A DNA stretch of 64,000 nt from positions 2,666,001-2,730,000 of the forward strand of contig PYIU01000003.1 in the NCBI GenBank assembly GCA_003415625.1. The letters run 5' to 3'. Of the stretch, positions 48,099 to 61,516 are shown in pieces; the stretch's first letter is position 1, and each line of letters starts with the position of its first letter. The translations under genes were made by a program, and so were the position numbers. The notes under the pieces were generated by a model. The model did no database searches and was not told the origin of the DNA. It saw nothing but the letters and a program-made list of their open reading frames with translations. The stretch comes from Aquanectria penicillioides. Its lineage: Eukaryota > Ascomycota > Sordariomycetes > Hypocreales > Nectriaceae.

Positions 48099-49918
48099 TT
48101 ATGCCAAAGAGAACTGAAGAAGAACCTTGGTGACCCGGTAAGGGTCGGCGTTGGAGGCGGGACGTCGGTCCTCGAAGTAACCGTAGCCCTTGGCGGCGAC
48201 CTCGCGGGGAATGCGGATGCTGCAGCCGCGGTTGGCTACGCCCCAGGTGAACTGGTCGATAGAACCGGTTTCATGGCGACCAGTGAGGCGAAGCTCGTTA
48301 TCCTCACCGTACTCAGCAATGCACTCCACGTGATGGGGCTCGAGCTTCTTCAGAGCCTCTTCAATAGCCTTCATGCCACCCTCCTCACGCATGGCTTTGG
48401 TGGAAAAATTGCTGTGGAGTCCGGCGCCGTTCCATTCTCCCTGGATGGGCTTGGGGTGGACAGAGACCTTGGCGCCGAATTCTTCGGCGATACGGGCAAG
48501 GAAGAAACGAGCAATCCAAAGGTGGTCACCCACTGCAGGTTTTGGTGGTTAGCGACAATTTTTTGGTGGGGAACATGGGGAAAGCGCGCTTACTCTCAAT
48601 GCCGTTGCAGGGACCGACCTGGTACTCCCACTGGGCGGGCATGACCTCGGCGTTGGTGCCAGAAATCTTGATGCCGGCGTCTGAGTCGTGTTAGTGACAG
48701 ACCCACTTTGACGAGGCGATTCAGAACGGAGCGCGACCACAACACAACCCGAGACCAAATGGTCCAGTTGGAAACGGGTTCTTGAGCGGTGCAGGAGCAC
48801 GTCTGAATCATTTTTGGTTACAAAAAACTTACACAAGCAGGCCTTGTAGTGAGCCTCAACGATGTCACGCTGGACTACCTTGCCGAAACCAACACCGCAG
48901 TAGTACTCGCCCTGACTATTGCAGACGTTAGCAGTCTGAACTAGGTTGAAAGCGACACGCTTTCGCGCCGAAAGAGTAACTTACGGAGCGGGGAAACCAC
49001 CGGTAGGCCAGCCGTAGGGACGACCGTCCTGGCCGAGGAGGGTATACTCCTGCTCGAGACCGAACCAGGGGTCCTGGTCGGCGAAGGTCTCCATGACCTT
49101 GAGGCAGTCATGGCGGTAGTTGTACTTGTTGGGGGTGCCATCGGCATTCCAGCACTCGGCGAGGACGATGATGTTGGGGGAGCCGCGGAAGGGGTCGGGG
49201 AAGACGGCGCAGGGGCGCAGGTAGACGTCGGAGTTGTCGCCGGGGCCTGGTTGGTGGAGGAGCCGTCGAAGTTCCAGACGGGAAGATCCTCGGGCTTGTA
49301 CTCCTGCTCCTTGAGGGTCTATAGAGAATGGGTGTCAGTCAATGCGCTCGGCTTCACGTAATGGGGCCGGCCATGGTGTTCCGCCCCCGTCGGCCATCGC
49401 CGGCTCTACCAGGCCAATGGGTCGGAACCCCACACACTCCACAAAAGAATGGAGTGCGGCCGGTCTATTTTTGGATCCCATTGGCTCAAGCGGAAGGCGC
49501 GACACCGGATATGGCGAAAGGCGGGCTCAGCCTCCAGATCCCTGGGCGCGATGACGCTGAGAGCAGCCGGCGGCGGCCACCAGATGCCGAGACGGATCGG
49601 AAGATAGGGACAGGCAGCACCGGCAACAAGGGAGGCGAGGCATGGGGGATTTGCTACTTACTCGGGACTTGGATCGGGTCTCGCCATCGGCATCAATCCA
49701 GACGTACTCGGCCATGATCTGACCCTTCTGGTCAAGATCGAGATACTTCTTGAGCTGTATTATAAGTTAGCGTGATGAAGAAGAATTGGGTCGCGCATAG
49801 CGAAGGGTTCGGTGTCGCATACGGTCTCAGTCCTCGAGGTGACAGGTACGGAAGCCTTCGATAAGAGTTAGTGGGCTGCCGATAGAGGGGTACCCTGCAT
49901 GTCGTAGCTGCTCACCAT
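48099..49918 (-). CDS. glnA: Glutamine synthetase
   Basis: Seven coding exons: 49918-49916, 49855-49823, 49754-49662, 49318-48985, 48915-48833, 48680-48594 and 48532-48099. Together they give 355 aa, the usual fungal length, if one base is restored in exon 4 at 49240-49245. The enzyme makes glutamine from glutamate, ammonia and ATP in the cytosol. Recognisable blocks are [73 protein letters not shown] and [10 protein letters not shown]. The first coding exon is only the ATG; the second encodes [11 protein letters not shown], as expected for the fungal N-terminus. Intron 3 is unusually long (343 nt). In exon 4 the frame is lost between NQAP and the expected downstream block, where the run CCGGGG (plus strand gccggggcc) is one base short. 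As this gene is essential for prototrophic growth, an assembly error is more likely than a mutation. Confidence 0.95.
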
Positions 49919-52900
49919 TTTTGCGGTGGTTTGGGGGGTTGGCGACGGGGGAGAAGGGTCGACGTGATGCAGACGGAAGATGGAAGAAAAATCAAAATTG
50001 ACTCGACGTATCAAGCGACCTGACGGGAAATGTGTAGGATGATCGAAAAGGCCGATTACAGCTCCGGGGCGGATGAGGGTTTTATGTTGCTGGATTCGAG
50101 CCGTCTCTCCATGGTAGAACTCGCGCCCACCAAAGATAAGACGCTGTGGCCGGATGCAGGGGTGTGGCTGCCACCGGCTTCGATTTGGTGGGAGACGGTG
50201 GGGTACAGCCCAGCGAGGTGTGCGATTGGCACTGGCGTTGGGTTGGGGGGAACCAAGGGGGGCGTTTATTGACTCCTTCACACGCAGTTGGACCCCCATT
50301 GGCACCGGTACGGCACACGGAGTACCAAGTTACGGAGGTACGAAGTACTTTGATGAAAAGAATCGACAAACTAATACAAGGGCTGCGAAGTCAAGTCATG
50401 GACCGTCGTCGGACTGGGCCTGCTGATGTCCGCCCGCCGTTTTGCCACGCCGGGGGGGCGAGCCTAGTCTTAGGGCCCTACATAGCACCGCGGATAGTGG
50501 GATGTACTGTATGTATAGACTTATGTGTGGTATGCCCAGTGCCCAGGGAATCCAGGCCGTGGGAGGTCGCGTTGTCGTTGCTGGGCGGGCATCCCACCAC
50601 GGCGCAAGAGAGCCGGTCCAGCGGGTTCCGGCCGCTGATAGTCCGGTAGAGCGGGCAGCTGCCATTATCGATTCCCCAGCAAGGCAGTGTCGCCTCGTGA
50701 TGGCTGGGGGGGGGGGGGAGGCGGGGGGCAGCATGATTCAGCAGGGGGGCAACCCTCAGAGACACTCGGCTCCATACAAATGACATAACGGGCGGCCTCG
50801 GCGCACCCAGGCTAGCCTTGCTTGCTCACTCACAGGGGCGTGTGAGCGGTCGCGGCCCCGTTCCAGCAGTGCCCGTGGCCCTCCCCCCCTCCAGCTCCAG
50901 TAATACCTACATAGTAATTACCTGCATCTCCGTACCCGTCCCGCGCACCGCACTGCGCAAGAGCAGAAAACCTCCGCCCAGCACCGCGCAAAAACCACTC
51001 CCAGCCAGTGTAGCGTACCTAAACGCCAGCCTTTAGGTACCTGCTGTACTTCGTACCTGGCCCCGAACTGACACAGCCGCTCGCCGGAGATCGCCAGCGG
51101 CATCTGACTGCCTCCCAGCCACCACCGGCCCGGGTTGGCTGAGCGACGTGAAAGCTCCAGGTGAGATGGTGAAGGGTCATGGAGCCCCGTGTGCCGTGCT
51201 TGGCTCGCTGGCTCCCACGTCTGTCGGGGCTTCCGTCCGAGAGGCTTCTCCGCTCCGCTGCGATAGCAACCATCCGCCTCCGAACGTCGCCCCGTAGGCC
51301 ACGGGGGAGGGAGGGATGGATGGACTGCAGAGCCAACGCAAGTCGGCGCAAACCCGGCCGCCCCAATCTCGACTCGAGCCATTGTTCAGGATTCCTTATC
51401 GTGAGAGAGCGCACACCGCGAGGCCACAAGGGCCAAAGGTGGGGTGTTCGAGATGCTTCCCGTCGGCTCGACAAGCTCAGCCCGGCCACTCGGCGTGTAC
51501 CAATTACTGTTCCTCCAGACCGAGGCAGGCCGTCTTGTCCTCCGTCGCCCGCATCGCCCTTGCGGGTTGACAGATTACGATTACACTTCTTTCGAGCCAT
51601 GAGATAGGGTGAATGCTTGATTGTGCTGGCAATCTCAGGAAACGCCCCCCATCCTTTTTCCCCCCCAACCCTCCCACCTGGCGTCGAGGCTATCCAATGG
51701 CGCCCGAGGGATGCAATGGGCGAGGTGAGGATTCCGGGGTTAGTGCGGGAGGGCAGCTTAATCTTCCCCCCTTTCCGCCTACTACATACTTGCGCCCCCC
51801 TCCATCACGAGGAGAAACCGACTACGGACATGCCTTGTCTTTGATGGAGGGGTAAAACAAGCGACGCGTGTGTGAGGACCAAAGTGCGTACGGAACTCCC
51901 ATAGAGAAACGAAGTGGATGTGATGTGTGATATTCCGGCTCTGATGCCCTTGACCCGGCCCCAGTAATTTTGCTCATGCATGGTTGCCCACAGGGTGCCC
52001 GCGATGGAGAAGGAAAAAAAACAAAAAACTAACACCAAGGTAGGTAGTTTCTACGTTGGTAATTAAGTAGGTAGGTACTTACAAGGCCCTGTACATGAGC
52101 TCCCCGGCAAGGCAACACATGCAAACATAGTATGTATGCGCTGCCAGGGCCCCCAAGTATTCCCCCAGTCATAAGCCAGGGTCGGATCAGACACGGCCAA
52201 CAGGTGAACCCTCCGACGTGCGTCCAGAACGGATCGCCCCTCCCAGGCACTGAAAATTTGCTTCCGGTTCAGCTATTTTGGGGACCATTTTTTTTTTCCC
52301 AACCAGTGACTCTTTTACCCAAAGTACGGTGGCTCCGGTTTGTCCCTTGTTCTGTTACCAAATCGTTTGGTGATGCCGAGGGGCTGTTTAACTCGTTTCG
52401 GTAAGAGGACCCTCTATTCTTTGTTTGACCTGTGCCGTAGCTGGGCCAGACATCCAGACACATTGCTCCGTCGTGCATCATGTACATCTTGGCAGTACGT
52501 ACAGTACCTGGGCCGGTGCATGGTGCATGGTGCAGAATGCGTACATGCTATAGTACATGCTGTGGTACATGTGCGGCTGGACCTCAGGTAAAGGACGAAT
52601 CGAGACGGTGTCGGTGTCGTCGCCCCAAACGCCACCCACATGAAAGGAAAAAGCATGGCATTGGCACATCTCCCAGGCCTCTAGAGGAAAATCTTATCGC
52701 TGGCCTGCCATTGGCTACACTCGATGTTCTGCATAATGCTGTTTATCTCACCACGGAGCTCCAAGCCTCGAGAGCCAGTGTGAAGCCGTTGTGACGGGGG
52801 CCGCTGGTTGGTAAATCGCTCAGGCGACATGATTCCATGCGCAAATCTGAGTTTGAAATTCCTGTTCCATTTCCCCAGACCGACCTTGCTCGCACCCTCT

Positions 52901-53595
52901 CCGGAACAACGAGTAATTAGCTAAGAAGTGACTTTTTTTCGTCCCCCTTTTCCTTGGGTTGTTGGTGAGGTGGAAGTGCGATGCAGATGCCATGGACTGG
53001 CTTGGCTGGCTTGGCTTGTGCATCGTGTGTGCGCAATGTGCATACCCCTCCTCCGCCCACCTTTCCAACCTCCGACACCTTTTCCCATTACCTCGTTCGG
53101 AACCTCGACCAATCCTTAATTCCCATACTAAACGCGTTTACGGACACCTATGTCCTCTAACCTCCCAACAAACAGCAGGACTGACCGACAGACGGGGTTC
53201 ACGATGATGAGTCTTAATCGTTTTTCCCTTTCTCGCCCCCCTCCCTCCCCGCGCCATCCTTGTCTATTTTTTCCGTTTTCCCGGCCTGGAAGTTATTCCC
53301 GGAATAGGCACTGTTGACGAACCGTTCATCTCACTCAATATGTGGAAACAGGGCTCAGGTACACACAGGCACACGACCAGCATGTGCTGCAGACCCCTTG
53401 TCAACTAGGGTTCCTGTTTCGTCCACTGACTTTGGTCCGCGCCAGACAGGAAAAAAAAAATCCTTCTTGTGCGTGACACTGAACGTGATATTATTGAGTA
53501 GAGATAAGGAAATCAGACGACGTTAAATATCAATCGGACGAATCCCTCCAAGGGCAACCTGGCCCCCGCTCTGGGCCCGTAGACGGGAGCCGCCC

Positions 53596-53626
<31 letters not shown>

Positions 53627-54681
53627 ACCAGAGTGTGCCCTCTTGTATAAGCTTCAGACTTTGCAAAACCTCAGCCTCGTGTAGAAACTCCAGAATGACT
53701 CAGTGACAGAGCACGGAGCGCTGGAGAGGCCTTCCGTCCCCAGTCGCTGCCCCAGCGCCGTTCCGCTGCTCCCCCAGGCCTGGCCCAGGTCCTCGTCTCG
53801 GGCAGCAGGGCGATCTGCGGCTCCCCGCAATCTTAGGTCCAACTCTCACTGGGAGCCCACTCCGGAAGCAGACACCCCCCTTCCCCCCCCCCCCCCCAAA
53901 AATATCTAGCTATTACACCGCGAAATGATCAATAGAAATAACCCTAGCCGCTCTTTTCTTCCCCAGGTTTCTCACTGATAACCGCCTATCTCTGCTTCTT
54001 TTTGCGAAGTTGTCCGCGCTCAGTAAAACCTTCGTGTCTATTGGGCTCTCGGCAAAAATCGACGTCGCGACCCAAGACTGCCGACCACGGAGGCCACTTC
54101 CCATTGCCCCGTGCGTCCGGGGGGATGGATGGAGGGATGAGGGGGCGGAAGGAAACCCGTCGTGACCCAAGGTTTGGGTTGGGTGATTGAATCACGTCCC
54201 CGTAATCGGCTCGCGAATGAGCTCTATCCAGTTTCCAAAGTAAATCGCTTGCGGGTTGCAAATCGCAATCTGCTGCCGGCGCATTGGGTCCCCTCCCAAC
54301 GGTTATCGTCGATGCCGAACTGCTTGGAAAGTCCGACGTGAAGATTGGCTTGGTCGGACTCTTGGATCCGCGCGCGCGGGGTGTTTTCCGACGTCCACGG
54401 TTCACGCCGAGACCCGGACGTCGCTCCAGTTTAGACGGAAACGCTCTTTTTAGCCCCGAGCAGCAACGTGTAAATCCTGGGTCTGATCGTGGGCTCTGGG
54501 CGACTCTGGGGGGAGAAGAATGGTATTCGCGATTAAGGGGGTGGCACTCGTTGATTCATGACAACTTTTATTTTTGCCCTTTTCGTTACTTCGGGACCTG
54601 TCCGTCCGCCAAGAACGGCGCCGATGGGATGTGCAAATGCATGGGAGCATCATATGACGTCGTTGCTCTTCTCTGATCTAC
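49919..54681. other. Gene-poor region between glutamine synthetase and DUF92 genes
   Basis: About 4.8 kb. The first few hundred bases upstream of 49918 should hold the glutamine synthetase promoter. Frames up to about 190 codons occur on both strands around 50.9-51.6 kb, but they overlap each other and show no domain. Homopolymers are prominent: G14 near 50706, A29 at 53596-53624 and C15 at 53883-53897. No RNA gene was found. Confidence 0.5.
53596..53624. repeat. Poly-A tract (about 29 A)
   Basis: Uninterrupted A homopolymer. It could be the tail of an old retroposed sequence or simple sequence; no adjacent element is recognisable. Confidence 0.9.
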
Positions 54682-55972
54682 CTACACGCTCATGACGCTT
54701 TCGATGGGAACGCCCCAGTACCAACTTGCCACTGCCATGCCGCCGACGCTCATCGAAACCGCCATGAGGAAGTTGACATCATTGTTGTCAAGGAGATCCC
54801 ATCCGCTCTCCACGACCCGAGATGGACGCTCGTCACCGAAACTAGGCTTACGGTGCTTGTTTGTGGGATCGTAGACATCTGCCTCGACCTCACCCTCGGC
54901 TTCGTCATCGTCGACGATCGCAGATCCGCTCATCTTCTCAACGGCTCTCTCGCCCTCGCCGTGCAGGATGGCAGCCTTGATAGCGGTCCGCTTCTTGTTG
55001 TGAGCGGCCTGCTGTTCAGCTGACTCTGCGACGAGAACGCGGTTGCCTCCTTCACCCTCGACGATTTTACCCGAACGAACATCCTTGACTGATCTCTGAA
55101 ATAGGCCGCCCAGGAAGCTGTCCAAAACGCTGCCCAACAGACCCCAGATGACCATGAACCCCATAAACATCCGTCGCTCCAGCACCGTCCAGGGCGCACC
55201 ACCACCGAGCTGGCCCGCAGTGTCGGGGTTGCAGGTTGGCAGGAACAGCATAGCCGCGGTGATGACAATCATCGATCCCAACAACCCCGCGCCAAGTCCA
55301 TGAGTGACACTCCTCCGTTGGTTCCGCGGGGCACCTTGCGAAGATTCCAGGATGTGATGAGACGTGGCTCGCCTTTGGAAAGGATTCCAAGCTCCGAGCT
55401 AAACGTGTCAGCCGCCACGGCGGCATAATTTGCAATGATTCCCACGACCAGGAGGTCTCCGCCCCAGGAAAAGCAAATTGTACCTTCGGGGTCCGGAACG
55501 TCGGGTTTCGAGAGGGCGGCTGCTCGTTTGCGTAGTTGGTTCGCGTGAAGGACCGTGAGGACGGAAGCCATGAGAGAGTTGGCGAGGACTAGGGGGGGTG
55601 TTAGCCACGTATACACATATCACTTTCACTTCGTAGGCACACACCTTGAACATGCGTTCTCGGCCCTTCTCCCCCAGACGATCCCTTGGAGGGGACGGTC
55701 AAATGTGCCTTGACATCTTCCTTGACCTTTGAGAGACGGTGTCAGCATGCCCCAGAAACACGCGGCTAGCGGGCGCAAGGACTTACATGCGTCACGCGAG
55801 TTCCAGCTAAAAAGAAAACACACAAGAGAGCGAAGGGGAGGTTCCACGGATGGTAGGCATGGGCAATGGCCGTCAGGGTCGCTGCAAAGATGCCCGCGGG
55901 AGTAAGCGAGTTTCTGCTCCAAGCTCTGTAGACGAGCGCGCAAACCGCGGGGACGGCGATAATCAGGCGCAT
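54682..55972 (-). CDS. DUF92/TMEM19-family membrane protein
   Basis: Three exons: 55972-55787, 55726-55645 and 55588-54682, giving 391 aa with one base restored at the CC of 55298-55299. The N-terminus begins with closely spaced hydrophobic helices. Family blocks are visible: SLTPAGIFAATL, FFLAGTRVTHVKEDVK, ANYAAVAADTFSSELGILS, PRGTNGGVSLM and, in the shifted frame, GSMIVITAAML. The break falls in the middle of the most conserved Gly-rich segment, so the two halves clearly belong together. A long hydrophilic acidic loop near the C-terminus is followed by a last membrane span. DUF92 proteins include human TMEM19 and a plant phytyl-phosphate kinase (VTE6); the fungal substrate is not established. 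Confidence 0.88.
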
Positions 55973-57463
55973 GGCGAAGTTTTCGATGGCGCGAGTGGAA
56001 ATCCGAGGTCGGCGCCCAAGCGGAATAAGTATGGCGCAGCGGACAGGGTGGAACAAACAGATTGCGCTGTCTCGATGTTGCTTGCCTGACCACCCACCCA
56101 CCAGACCAATTTTGGAGTTGAGCTTCCGAAGGTCAGCTGACGTCAGCGGCCCCGGTTTGTGAGCCCCGGAGCCCCCCGCCACGTGCCCGGGTCAGTTTGA
56201 CACCTCGGCCGGAGTGGATTCGATTCCACAATCGTTTGAGCAATGGTGACAGGCGAGCAAGGCTGAATACGTTGCAACCACAAAACCCCAGGGTCGCAAT
56301 GCGCCAAATGCTTCCATAAGTGCAAGGTTAATTCGCTTGAATGCAGCTTATAGCCGCTGGGGGTGGGCACCAAATTAACCAAGCGTGCCTCTGTATTTGT
56401 TCGTCATGTCTCAGGAGACGCAGAAACGGTAGAACAAACGAGGAAACATGGGACGAGGAACAGACTCATGTGCAAATTTATACCAATCAAGCTAAGTAAG
56501 AATGGGGATTTAATCTGACAGCCTGGCACGTTTCCGGTGTCGAGGGTGGTGCACAGTAGCCTTGGAGAGTGCGAAAGCGAAGTTTCAAGTCGAAAAAAGC
56601 TATTCTAAGAATCAACCTCGTTTGCTGAAACCATTTCCACCACAGCACCCATGGATGTGCATGGTATACTCTACTGATGCTAAATGTAGCATCAATCGTT
56701 CTCACAAACAACCTTGTTTAGTGTCTCAGGCAACCGTCATATTCCAGCAAATACGGCAAATCCGAATGGCAAGTTTGGAATGTGCTGTCGATACTAAACC
56801 GGCTCGCGTCGCGCGACCAACTTATTCAGTCACTCCAAGTTATCGTACTGTTACATTATTTTTCATCTAGGAGACACAAGAAACTAAATGAAGTACTTGC
56901 TCTTAAAGGGACTTGCGTTGTTCAAAGGGGTGCATTGATAATCTATAGTGCGTACTGCTACTAATAAAGGGCGTCGTCGAGATAGCTTGGAGCTGATATG
57001 TTCACTAGGTCACCATTTTGTGAGATAAACCTGTGTCTTTAATGGACTACGCGCTTTGAAGCTATGGTAAAGTAATACTATAAAACTTTCACCCCATATA
57101 ATATCCAGTCGACATATCCCAAGTAAGAAAACCATACCAAAATTACAATGGATATCCTAGCTAGCGATCTTAAGTCCGAAGCCAACACGCTAGCTGCACA
57201 GAACCAAGTGTCATTTAGTCGTCATAATGCAAGCGTCCTCATTGATAATCATGCCAAAGAAACAAAACCACCCTAACCGAAGCCTTCGGTTCATCCTCAC
57301 TTCCAGACCATCATCTTTCCCATAGCGCCGACACTAGGCGACGTGGTTGTCCATACGCCAAAAAACGCCATAATCAACTTCACGCTGTGCATGCAAGATC
57401 CCCATGGCCTAATATGTACAACATGCCACCCCCATTCATACCCCAATGTTGAAAGACATGCCA
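55973..57463. other. Intergenic region
   Basis: About 1.5 kb upstream of the DUF92 gene and downstream of the ADIP-like gene. No recognisable gene. GTGGATTCGATTCCAC near 56213 resembles a T arm but lacks the rest of a tRNA. Confidence 0.5.
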
Positions 57464-59658
57464 TTACTGTACGTGACCCGTCATCAAACTCTCAAGCTCC
57501 CATGGACTCAACGTGCTCCTCCGTCGTGAAGCAGTCTTGCTGGTCTTGCTAGTCTTGCGATCTCGTCGTCTCTTTTCTGGCCTCAGCTGATCATCTCCTG
57601 AGCCTGGGTCCCGCTTGATGGGGTCGACGTCCTCTATCCCCGAACCCTTCGAGTCCTTGTTTTGGGTTGGAGCTTGAGCAACCTGGGGCTCAGGCTGCGA
57701 GGGAGCAATGGTGGGTTTCTTGACACCGCGAGTGCCGCGAGCTGCGCGGAGCTTGGCTCGTACGCGGGCAGCGTCAGCCTCTCTCTCGGAAGCTGCTAGC
57801 TTGGCAGCGATGGTGGCCATGGTCAGTGGGCTTTGTTGGGGAGCGGCCTCGGCGTTGCGTGGTAGAGGCAGACGAGATGCGTTGTTGCGGCGAGGAGATC
57901 GGCTTGGAGAAGCCGGAGGCCCAGATCGGCGACCAGAATCACCGGCACTGCATGTAGGGCTCTCCGGTTTGCGGCGAGAGGATAGTTTTGGAGGCTCATT
58001 CTCAGCCTGTGGCTCCGGCTCCGAGGGGGCTTTGACGAGCAACGCCTCATCCAGAGACGAAGTTGACGATGTGCGGTCTCGTCCAGTGTCAAGATCCATA
58101 GGCATACTGGTGTTGCCGGCAAGGTCCCAAGTGTTCTCCTCAACAATAGTCGTGAAGTCTCCTGGCCGCTTGAGGGGTTGGCCTAATCGCAGGGAACCTC
58201 GATTGCCGGCGGAGGCAGAATCCTTCAAGGGGCTCATCTTGGGCGGCTCCGGGAGGGGCGATGAGTCCAAGCTGGATTGGAACAGAGGCCCTGTTGTCGA
58301 TTGATGAAGGATTTGGACGTTGGGCTCGTCCACGTCGTATTCGTCCACGGGTACATGGTCGTCAAAATCAGACTCAGCCTCGCTTTCCTCCTGGTCAAAG
58401 TCATCGATTGTCCTCATGCGAGGAGACACATGCGCCGAAGGGCATGGCGAAGATTGGACAGCTTCGAATTCCTCTTCGGGTTCCTCTGCCACAGCAGATA
58501 GTCGTGGTGCAGTCGCCTGTCGGGTCTCCTCCACGTCCTTGACTCGTACGGGACTCAGCCGCAATCCCATCTGGAGCTCTTCGTCGCAAACTGGTCGGCC
58601 GTTGAGTGCCATTCGCTTGCGCCAACCATCGATGAGATGCACAGCTTCAGTCCATCGGTTTTCCATCCTGACCCAGCCTTCTTTGAGATGGGCAATCTCC
58701 TCTTCGCGGACCATGACCTCCTCAATTGGAACGAAGGATGGGTTGGTCAGGATCGTTCTCATATGATCGAGCACTGAGTCCAGCTCTGAAGCCATAAGAT
58801 CCCAACCGTCCTGCCTGGCTACGAGGTTTTCATGCTCCTCAGTAGCATGCCATCCGCTCATCTCTCTGAGCTGCTGCATCGTTCGACGCATCACATTGAG
58901 AATGGCCTCATTCTCCTCACTAAGGTTCTGGGCCAGCTTAGCCAAGAATGAATTCGACTCGCTTCGCAGGTCGTAATTATCAGCTGCCATGTTTGCTCCC
59001 CGTGCGGGAGTGGTCTTCTCGATGCCAATGTCACCAGTGACAGTGATGGACACCACAGCTGCGCTGCCACGGGATCCACGGGCACGACCAGCTTCACCGA
59101 GCTGCTTCTTGAGGGTGTCAATCTGGCGGTCTCGCCGTCGCACATCGGTGGCGCATGTGGCACGGGTTTGAGCCACCAATGTTTTTGTGCGGGCAACCTC
59201 TTCCTTGAGGCCACGAATCGAGGCGTCGGCCGACTTCATTTGCGTTTTCAATGAAGCTTCGGAGGCTTCCGCAATTTCAAGCTTCCTCTTTGCCTCGGTG
59301 TGCTTTTCGGTCAATCGGACAATGTCGTTGGCATGCTTCAGGTTCTCGGCTCGAAGGTTGCGCATAGTCGCTGAGAGCGACTCGCGATGCTCGGCATCAC
59401 GCTGCAATGGTTAGCTGGGTTGCTGCAACACGCCCGGGGGGAAATAAAAGGGGGGGGGGGGGGGGGGGGACTTACATCGCGGCGGAGGATCAGGTCATTG
59501 AGGACGCTGACGATGCGGACCATTGTCTCCGCATCGTCGCCATCCTTCATGGCTGGGCTGATAAAATCAATGCTCTGACCATCACGAAGAAGGCCTCTGG
59601 AGAGCAGCTGGTTGTTGATGTACAGCGAGGCTGTACGCAGGTTTTCGGCGTCAATCAT
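57464..59658 (-). CDS. ADIP-like coiled-coil protein
   Basis: Two exons: 59658-59476 and 59401-57464, giving 706 aa. The first about 150 residues (DAENLRTASLYINNQLLSRG, then a long heptad-like helix) fit the afadin/alpha-actinin-binding (ADIP) coiled-coil domain. In animals this belongs to SSX2IP/ADIP centrosome proteins; fungal relatives are usually linked to spindle poles or mitotic kinase partners. More coiled coil follows to about residue 290. The C-terminal half is acidic, then Ser/Pro- and Arg-rich, with many possible phosphorylation sites and a basic tail (EKRRRDRK). The start at 59658 is the first ATG before the conserved N-terminus. The 74-nt intron contains a C20 run on the coding strand. 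Family assignment is moderately sure; the role is inference. Confidence 0.75.
59450..59469. repeat. Poly-G tract (20 G) inside the ADIP-like intron
   Basis: On the transcribed gene's sense strand this is a C20 run just after the splice donor (exon 1 ends at 59476). It may affect splicing or form a G-quadruplex in DNA, and its length is unlikely to be read exactly. Confidence 0.9.
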
Positions 59659-61516
59659 GCTGAGCTGGAGAGTCAATATCCAACCAAAGCGATGATGCTC
59701 ATGTCATCGAGAGTCGAGGGCGCGCGGATGGATTTTTTGGGAAAAGCCGGCGTACTGTGGTGGTGTGCAAGCCGCATATAGATGGCGGGTGTGCGACTTT
59801 GTTTGGGTTGGTTGCTATGTGGGGGAAAGTAAACAATACGACATGGGACATGACTAAGGTGGGCACCTACGACACCCACCGCAGCCAAGGCCCATGCGCA
59901 GCCGATGCCCACCGCCCATGCCCAACGCCCACCAAGCAAGGTGCTCGGACAAGCCAGGACTCGACAACTGGCACTGCAGCAGAAACGCATCATCTGGTGC
60001 CTCTTCTAAGGCTGCAGGACCACATGGCTTTACGAGAAGAAGCAATGGGTGGCCAGCTTTTGGGCCGTCGCCTAGGTCGACGGCCTGCGAAACCTCAAGA
60101 CACCTCGAGACGGCTCCTCTTCTCCGCAGCTTGATGTCTTGGGCCCGGCCTCGGCCTCTCGACTCCATTCTCGCGGCAACCTGAATAGAGACTCGTCGTC
60201 TGGGTTGGGACTTGCGCCTGCATTTGAAACGGTCGCTGACTTGTGTGTGAAGTGAATTGGCCAATGTCCGTTGTGCACGCACCGCCACAGGAATCAAACA
60301 CCAAAACTCTCGCAACACGCTACCTGCCTACCTACCTCAGTGCGCCATCTCAGCACTGGCCGCCTCGCTCACTCTGCTTTGGTCCCTCAACCACGCACAA
60401 AGCCGCCAAGCGGGGAAAAAAAGCCCAAAAAGCCCGCTTCGGGCCGTGAAGAAGAAACTTGCCCGAAAGGTTTTCTTCTATTGCTCCGCATTATTACAAA
60501 TCTACGGATACTCGCTGCCTAGTGCACAAATGCCGAAGAAAGAAAAACAAAAATGCGACGAAAATCATGGATGAACAGCAGGGACCAGGTCTGTCCTCAC
60601 AGGCTGTGTAACCCGACAAGTCATCAGGCGGGCTGCCGGATCTCTTCATCAACATTCACGGGGATACATTGTCACCCGAAGTTTGGTCCTCGATTTAGCT
60701 GCGTAGTTCGTTTGGCATGGCATTCCTATCAACTACTCCGTCCGGCAAGTGGACACCATGACATGGGTATAAGTGCAAGAAACTTGTTCGGATAGCATGG
60801 CGATTCCTTTCTGGCCAATAGATTTTGTTCTTTCTATGAGTAATTGCCCATACAATCTATCGGGTCCTTAAGGAAAAGCCATCGGAAACTATCAGGAACG
60901 CCTCGTGGTGAACCTGGATGATCCTTGTAAACCATCGGCACAACATAGGGCACGCACGACTAGAAATCTCCGGCCGAGGTACCCCAACATCCTGTCAACC
61001 ATCATCAATGCGGCAGCCGATAGTGCGAATGCATGATCCACATGCCCTGCCAGAGCGACAGCTGTCATCGTGTCCAGCTTGTTCAGCTCGATCAATCTCG
61101 CCGATCAATCGCCCCGCTTCGGAGGGCGCATAGCCAAGGCAAGGCAGTGATGGAAGATGCCGTACCCTCCAGAGACCCTCCACAGCCTGACTTTGGCGAC
61201 CAGGCTCCTACACTCTGGGCTCGGGTTCAAGGTTGCTCCTCGCAGATTTTTCATCTTCTATCCCCACAATCAGCGTATATCCTAGGGCATAGTCCCATAA
61301 AGTCAAGGCGAAGTAAAACCAGAACAAAAATTTCAGACAAGTTGAGAAGATTATGGTAACGCGGTTTTTTTCGGCATCCAACCAGGAAGACCCAAGTAAA
61401 CTCGGGTCTCCCATCCTGCTTCGATGGCCCCGCGGACGTCATCACGGAAGAGGGAATGTAGAGGGGGGGCACAAAAGGTACTCACGGCAGTATTTGCTTT
61501 TCGGCAAAACTTGACC
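59659..61516. other. Intergenic region between ADIP-like and RRP7 genes
   Basis: About 1.9 kb. Short open frames on both strands without domains. It should contain the ADIP-like promoter at its left end and the 3' region of RRP7 at its right end. Confidence 0.5.

Noticed and set aside
50918..51607. Overlapping frames of 140-190 codons on both strands
   Set aside because: GC-rich sequence produces long chance frames; none has a recognisable motif or a convincing start.
56205..56235. tRNA-like T arm (GTGGATTCGATTCCAC)
   Set aside because: The loop length is wrong and there is no matching acceptor, D arm or anticodon arm around it.
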